Source: Xylophilus sp. GW821-FHT01B05 (GTDB lineage: Bacteria; Pseudomonadota; Gammaproteobacteria; Burkholderiales; Burkholderiaceae_C). Taken from it: a stretch of 64,000 bases of DNA. Location: NCBI GenBank assembly GCA_038961845.1, contig CP152408.1, positions 5,332,001 to 5,396,000 on the forward strand, written 5' to 3'. A program made the translations under genes and the position numbers. Under the pieces are notes generated by a model, which was given only the letters and a program-made list of their open reading frames with translations, did no database searches and had not been told where the DNA came from. This document shows, in pieces, positions 60,361 through 64,000 of this stretch; positions within the stretch are counted from its first letter, which is position 1; every line of letters starts with the position of its first letter.

Positions 60361-60427
60361 AGGAAATCGGCCTCTAGCCCAGGCAGCGCCTGGGCTTTTA
60401 GCTATTAATAAAGTAGCTATCTATCAA
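60361..60427 (-). repeat. Palindromic repeat, copy 6
   Basis: Minus-strand: TTTGATAGATAGCTACTTTA, TTAATAGCTAAAAGCCCAGG, CGCTGCCTGGGCTAGAGGCC then GATTT. It gives the phoX stop codon (TGA within TTTGATAG). AGCCCAGGC-AG-CGCCTGGGCTTTT can terminate the MFS transcript. Confidence 0.88.
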
Positions 60428-62637
60428 ATACCGATGCGCCCGCCGTCGTTGCGCGTGATGACCAGGGTGGCCGAGCGCGGGCGGGCGCTGCCGCCGTCAG
60501 GCCAGTGGCTGCCGAACGAGGCCGGGTTGCCGTAGTCGGGCTTGGTGTCTTCGCCCGGGTGCTGGATGTTGACGAACAGCGCGCGGCCGTCGCCTGACTC
60601 GGCGATGCCGGTCAGCTCGCACTCCTTCGGGCCGACCAGGAAGCGGCGCAGCGTGGTGCCCGGCGCGGTGCCGACACGGGTGGCCTGCTGGCGGGTTGCG
60701 CCGTCGGTGCCAACGTTGGTGATGGTGCGCGCGGCGCCATCGCCAACCTTGCCCGGCACGGCGGCCAGCATCATGCAGTTGGTCACGTCGGTGTAGGCGC
60801 CGTCGTCGGTCTGCAGCCACAGCAGGCCGGGTGCGGCCTGGCTGAACCACAGGCCGTCGGGGCTGGAGAAGTCGTTGTCGGCGCCGAGGCCCGACAGGTT
60901 GATGTCGGCCGACGCGGTGGAGCGCGCGCCAAACAGGTAGACGTCCCAGGTGAAGCTGGTGGCGGCCGGGTCGCGGTTGGCATCGGCAAAGCGCACGATG
61001 TGGCCGTTGGGGTTGCCCAGCTGCGCGGTCTTGGCGGCGCCCTTGGGGTCGTTGTAGAAGCGCGGGTTGGCGGCGTCGGTGGCGCTGATCGGGCGCGAGG
61101 CGGCGTTGGTGTTGGTGAGCGTCACGTAGACGTCGCCGGTCTTGGGATTGACCGCGGTCCACTCCGGGCGGTCCATCTTGGTGGCGCCGGCGGCGTCGGC
61201 GGCCAGGCGGGCGTTGATCAGCACGTCGGCCGCGTCAGCAAAGGCGTAGGCGGCATTGCTGGCGGTGATGCCGTTGACGCCCAGCTTCAGTTCCAGCCAG
61301 GTGCCGCTGCCGTCGGCGTTGAAGCGCGCCACATAGAGCCGGCCGCTGTCCATGTACTTGTCGCCGGCGGCCAGGCCGCGGCTGGCGTCGGCCGGGTCCC
61401 AGTTCTGGGTCGACACGAACTTGTAGATGTACTCGTTGCGCGAGTCATCGCCCATGTACCAGACCAGCGGCTTGCCGGCGGCCACCGGACCCAGGCAAGC
61501 GCCTTCGTGGCCCATGCGGCCCAGCGCGGTGCGCTTCTTGGGCGCGGCGCTGGGGTTGAAGGGATCGATCTCGACCACCCAGCCATAGGTGTTGGGCCCG
61601 TTGCGGTAGTCAGCGGCGGCGCTGGCGCCGCGCACTTCGGCGTTCCAGCGGCCGTACTGGTCGTCGGTGGTGTCGGGCGTCACGGTGGCCCACAGTTCGC
61701 GGCCGGCGCCGGCCACGCCATAGCGGGCGAAGGCGGCCTTTTCCTTGGCGCTGCGGTTGGCGTCGTCGGTGGCGGCGATGCGGCGGAAGTAGCCGGCCCA
61801 GTTTTCCTCGCAGGTGAGGTAGGTGCCCCAGGGCGTGGTGCCGTTGGCGCAGTTGTTGACGGTGCCGCGCGTGGCCGTGCCCTGCGCCGAATACTTGGTT
61901 GCCATGGCGGCGCTGCCAGCGGCGGGGCCGGACAGCGTCATGGGCGTGAGCGTGTGCACGCGGCGGTTGAAGCGCGAGCTGCGGTTGTAGGCCCAGGCGC
62001 TGCCGCTCTTGCTGACCTCGATCACGCTCACGCCGTGCAGGAAGAACTCGCGCTGCACTTCCTCGGCCACGGTGCGCACCTGCGCGTTGCCGCTGCCGCT
62101 GGTGGTCTGGCCGGTGGGGTGCAGGTAGCTCGGCGTGATGGCTTCGTGGTTCATCGCCAGCAGGCCGCGGCCGGCGCTGGTGGATTCCCAGCGGTCGCCA
62201 TTGCCAATGCCGAAGTAGCTCATGCCGTCATGGTGGTCGCCGGCACGACGGTCGTAGCTGGCGGCGGGGTCGGTGCCGTCATTGCGGTAGTCGGCCACGC
62301 CCGAGGCGATCGGGTCGCCCAGGCGGTAGAGCACGCTGGCGGTGTAGCCGGCCGGCACCACGACCGCGTCGGCCAGGCTCTTGGCGACCGGGTTGAAGCC
62401 CAGGGTCAGGTTGTCGGGCACGTTGTCACCGTCGCTGCCGCCGCAGGCGCTGAGCGACACGCTGCCCAGCAGCGCCGTGCCGGCCGTGCCGAAACCCGCG
62501 CGCAGCAGGCCGCGGCGCGACATGCGGCTGGCGATCAGTGCATCAAAAGAGGGGTTGGCGCTGGGGTTGTGGCCGATGTCGTCGGGATCGATGGCCGGGC
62601 TGCCCAGGGGCGAAGAGGAAGACGTGGCGTCGTGCAT
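60424..62637 (-). CDS. phoX: PhoX-type alkaline phosphatase
   Basis: A 737-residue exported calcium/iron phosphatase that releases phosphate from organic esters in the periplasm. A Tat signal is visible: MSRRGLLRAGFGTAGTALLG (twin-arginine near residue 40) followed by SVSLSACGGSDGD, suggesting a lipobox too. Family features are LLAMNHEAITPSYLHP, YLTCEENWAGYF, the metal region MGHEGACLGPVAAGKPLVWY and SSPDGLWFSQAAPGLLWLQT. A minus-strand PHO-box-like site lies about 100 bp upstream. It diverges from a PhoA-type phosphatase, so phosphate starvation likely induces both. Confidence 0.92.
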   Translation of the reverse strand: MHDATSSSSPLGSPAIDPDDIGHNPSANPSFDALIASRMSRRGLLRAGFGTAGTALLGSVSLSACGGSDGDNVPDNLTLGFNPVAKSLADAVVVPAGYTASVLYRLGDPIASGVADYRNDGTDPAASYDRRAGDHHDGMSYFGIGNGDRWESTSAGRGLLAMNHEAITPSYLHPTGQTTSGSGNAQVRTVAEEVQREFFLHGVSVIEVSKSGSAWAYNRSSRFNRRVHTLTPMTLSGPAAGSAAMATKYSAQGTATRGTVNNCANGTTPWGTYLTCEENWAGYFRRIAATDDANRSAKEKAAFARYGVAGAGRELWATVTPDTTDDQYGRWNAEVRGASAAADYRNGPNTYGWVVEIDPFNPSAAPKKRTALGRMGHEGACLGPVAAGKPLVWYMGDDSRNEYIYKFVSTQNWDPADASRGLAAGDKYMDSGRLYVARFNADGSGTWLELKLGVNGITASNAAYAFADAADVLINARLAADAAGATKMDRPEWTAVNPKTGDVYVTLTNTNAASRPISATDAANPRFYNDPKGAAKTAQLGNPNGHIVRFADANRDPAATSFTWDVYLFGARSTASADINLSGLGADNDFSSPDGLWFSQAAPGLLWLQTDDGAYTDVTNCMMLAAVPGKVGDGAARTITNVGTDGATRQQATRVGTAPGTTLRRFLVGPKECELTGIAESGDGRALFVNIQHPGEDTKPDYGNPASFGSHWPDGGSARPRSATLVITRNDGGRIGI

Positions 62638-62738
62638 GGCGCGGGTACCTTGTTGGATCGTGGGGGAACAGGGGGAGCAGCGCTCCCGGCGAACCCCGCA
62701 AAACTAACGATCCCGCGTGAAATCGCTGCGACGGCGAC

Positions 62739-62756
62739 ATGACAAAACCATGACAT
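62739..62756 (-). promoter_or_regulatory. PHO box upstream of phoX
   Basis: Minus-strand ATGTCAT-GGTT-TTGTCAT, the 7-4-7 direct repeat of PhoB boxes (consensus CTGTCAT-AWAW-CTGTCAY). It lies 102 bp before the phoX start. Confidence 0.75.
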
Positions 62757-62848
62757 CGCGGTCTGTTTTGCGTTTCTTTGCCAGGCTGATACGAAGCCCG
62801 CGCTGGTCCGGCGGCATGCACTCAAGGGGGGCGAACGCGGCCAGGTTT

Positions 62849-62866
62849 TTTTCATATCCCTGTCAC
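62849..62866 (+). promoter_or_regulatory. PHO box upstream of the PhoA-like gene
   Basis: TTTTCAT-ATCC-CTGTCAC: perfect second half-site, 5/7 first half-site, ending 61 bp before the ATG at 62928. Confidence 0.7.
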
Positions 62867-62927
62867 TTCATGCCGGGAGACTGCCTGCCTGCACACCTTT
62901 AGACACACTCGGAAATAAGGCAAGTAC

Positions 62928-64000
62928 ATGAAGCACTGGTTTATCGCATCAGCGCTCGCAACGGCGGCACTGACTGCTTGCGGCGGCTCAGACTCTGGCC
63001 CGGCGGCGGCTCCCAAGAACGTCCTGTTCTTCCTTGGCGACGGCATGGGCCTGACGACCATGACGGCCGCGCGCATCTACCAGGTGGGCGAAGACGGCAA
63101 CCTGACCATGGACACGCTGCCCGAGACGGCCTTCATCAAGACCTACTCGGCCAACGCCCAGGTCACCGACAGCGCGCCCTCCATGGCCGCCTACATGACC
63201 GGCGTGAAGATGAACAACGAGGTCATCTCCATGACCGCGCCGACCTCGGCCTTCAACACCACGACCGGCGCCGACTACGTGAGCGGCTCTGACTCCACCT
63301 GCCCCACCAGCGGCAACGGCAGCGCGGTGACGACGATGCTGGAGCTGGCCAAGTCCGGCGGCCTGGCCACGGGCGTGGTGACCACCACGCGCATCACGCA
63401 TGCCACGCCAGCCGCCACCTACGCCCACATCTGCCACCGCGACGGCGAGAACAACATCGCCGCGCAAATGGTGCCCCAGGGCGCGGGCTTCAACAGCGCG
63501 CTGGCCGACGGCATCGACGTGGTCATGGGCGGCGGCCTGCGCCACTTCCTGCCCAAGGGCACGGCTGGCAGCGTGCGCACCGACACGCGCGACCTGGTGG
63601 CCGAGATGAAGGCGCGCGGCTATGCCTTTGCCGGCAACAAGACCGACTTCAGCGCCCTGCCCGCCACCGGCAAGCTGCTGGCGCTGTTCACGCCCAGCCA
63701 CATGGCCTATGACCTGGACCGCGACGCGGCCAAGGAGCCCAGCCTGGCCGAGATGACCACGCGCAGCATCGACCAGCTCAAGAGCAACCCCAAGGGCATG
63801 TTCCTGATGGTGGAAGGCGGCCGCATCGACCACGCACTGCACGAGACCACGGCACGCAAGGCGCTGGCCGACACGGTGGCTTTCGACGGCGCCATCAAGG
63901 CCGCCATCGACAAGATGCAGGTGATCGACCCGGGCCTGAAGAACACGCTGATCGTGGTCACCGCCGACCATGACCACACGCTGGTGCTCAACGGCTACTC
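62928..64000 (+). CDS. PhoA-family alkaline phosphatase lipoprotein, 3'-truncated by the window edge
   Basis: At least 357 codons, open at the window end. A short lipoprotein signal (MKHWFIASALATAALTAC, lipobox LTAC) precedes the phosphatase domain. NVLFFLGDGMGLTTMTAAR holds the first metal Asp. The nucleophile region is AQVTDSAPSMAAYMTGVKMN (Ser near residue 83). Later, TTTRITHATPAATYAHI, MFLMVEGGRIDHALHET and VVTADHDHTLVLNG carry the other metal-binding His/Asp/Glu residues. These fit the PhoA/DUF-type alkaline phosphatase superfamily. It diverges from phoX with PHO-box-like sites between, consistent with a phosphate-starvation pair. Extracytoplasmic phosphate scavenging is the likely role. 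Confidence 0.9.
   Translation, partial: MKHWFIASALATAALTACGGSDSGPAAAPKNVLFFLGDGMGLTTMTAARIYQVGEDGNLTMDTLPETAFIKTYSANAQVTDSAPSMAAYMTGVKMNNEVISMTAPTSAFNTTTGADYVSGSDSTCPTSGNGSAVTTMLELAKSGGLATGVVTTTRITHATPAATYAHICHRDGENNIAAQMVPQGAGFNSALADGIDVVMGGGLRHFLPKGTAGSVRTDTRDLVAEMKARGYAFAGNKTDFSALPATGKLLALFTPSHMAYDLDRDAAKEPSLAEMTTRSIDQLKSNPKGMFLMVEGGRIDHALHETTARKALADTVAFDGAIKAAIDKMQVIDPGLKNTLIVVTADHDHTLVLNGY

Overview
The window is high-GC DNA from a betaproteobacterium, most likely Comamonadaceae (Acidovorax/Variovorax-like; genus not resolved). The evidence is the Bug-type solute receptor beside a gentisate pathway, the gene order pgk - pyk - fba - purC - purE - purK - sua5, the block tsaB - rimI - UDG-like - pyrF, and two families of short intergenic repeats. 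It is mostly ordinary chromosome with a few accessory insertions. No rRNA, tRNA, CRISPR array or complete transposase gene was seen.

Layout. 1-4.3 kb: the 3' part of a 3-hydroxybenzoate/gentisate catabolic operon with a Bug receptor. 4.4-7.1 kb: a secreted metallophosphoesterase lipoprotein overlapping a di-haem cytochrome c peroxidase. 7.1-13.3 kb: an old-yellow-enzyme reductase, acyl-CoA thioesterase, pyrF, a degenerate uracil-DNA-glycosylase-like protein, rimI, tsaB and dacB. 13.4-16.8 kb: a lipase-like lipoprotein, an OmpW porin and an SGNH-fold lipoprotein that has lost its catalytic residues. 16.9-24.5 kb: sua5, purK, purE, a CnoX-like thioredoxin, RHH and DJ-1/PfpI proteins, purC, an outer-membrane protein and fba. 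24.7-28 kb: two PAP2 phosphatases, a DUF481 porin and a MarR-GNAT fusion. 28.2-40.5 kb: pyk and pgk, separated by about 9.6 kb holding a fatty-acid desaturase, an mqsRA toxin-antitoxin locus broken by a MITE-like insertion, bluB, an Lrp regulator with an acetolactate synthase, and a three-gene glycosyltransferase/deacetylase operon resembling lipid A hexosamine-modification systems. 40.7-46.7 kb: a response regulator, azlDC, fmt, a lipoprotein and def, then LysM and dprA. 46.7-50.8 kb: pirin, two LysR regulators, an arginase-like protein and a decayed MDR dehydrogenase. 51-54.2 kb: secF, secD, yajC. 54.5-60.3 kb: a fused indolepyruvate ferredoxin oxidoreductase, its Lrp regulator and an MFS transporter. 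60.4-64 kb: divergent phosphatases PhoX and PhoA-like, with PHO-box-like sites between them.

The most distinctive signal is a small palindromic repeat (core TAGCCCAGG-N5-CCTGGGCTA). It lies after many genes and also, in frame, inside conserved genes: clearly in dprA, probably in purK, and as diverged remnants in fmt and the cnoX-like gene. A second roughly 115 bp repeat family has three copies, and a separate element of about 275 bp with inverted termini has replaced the last codons of the MqsR toxin.
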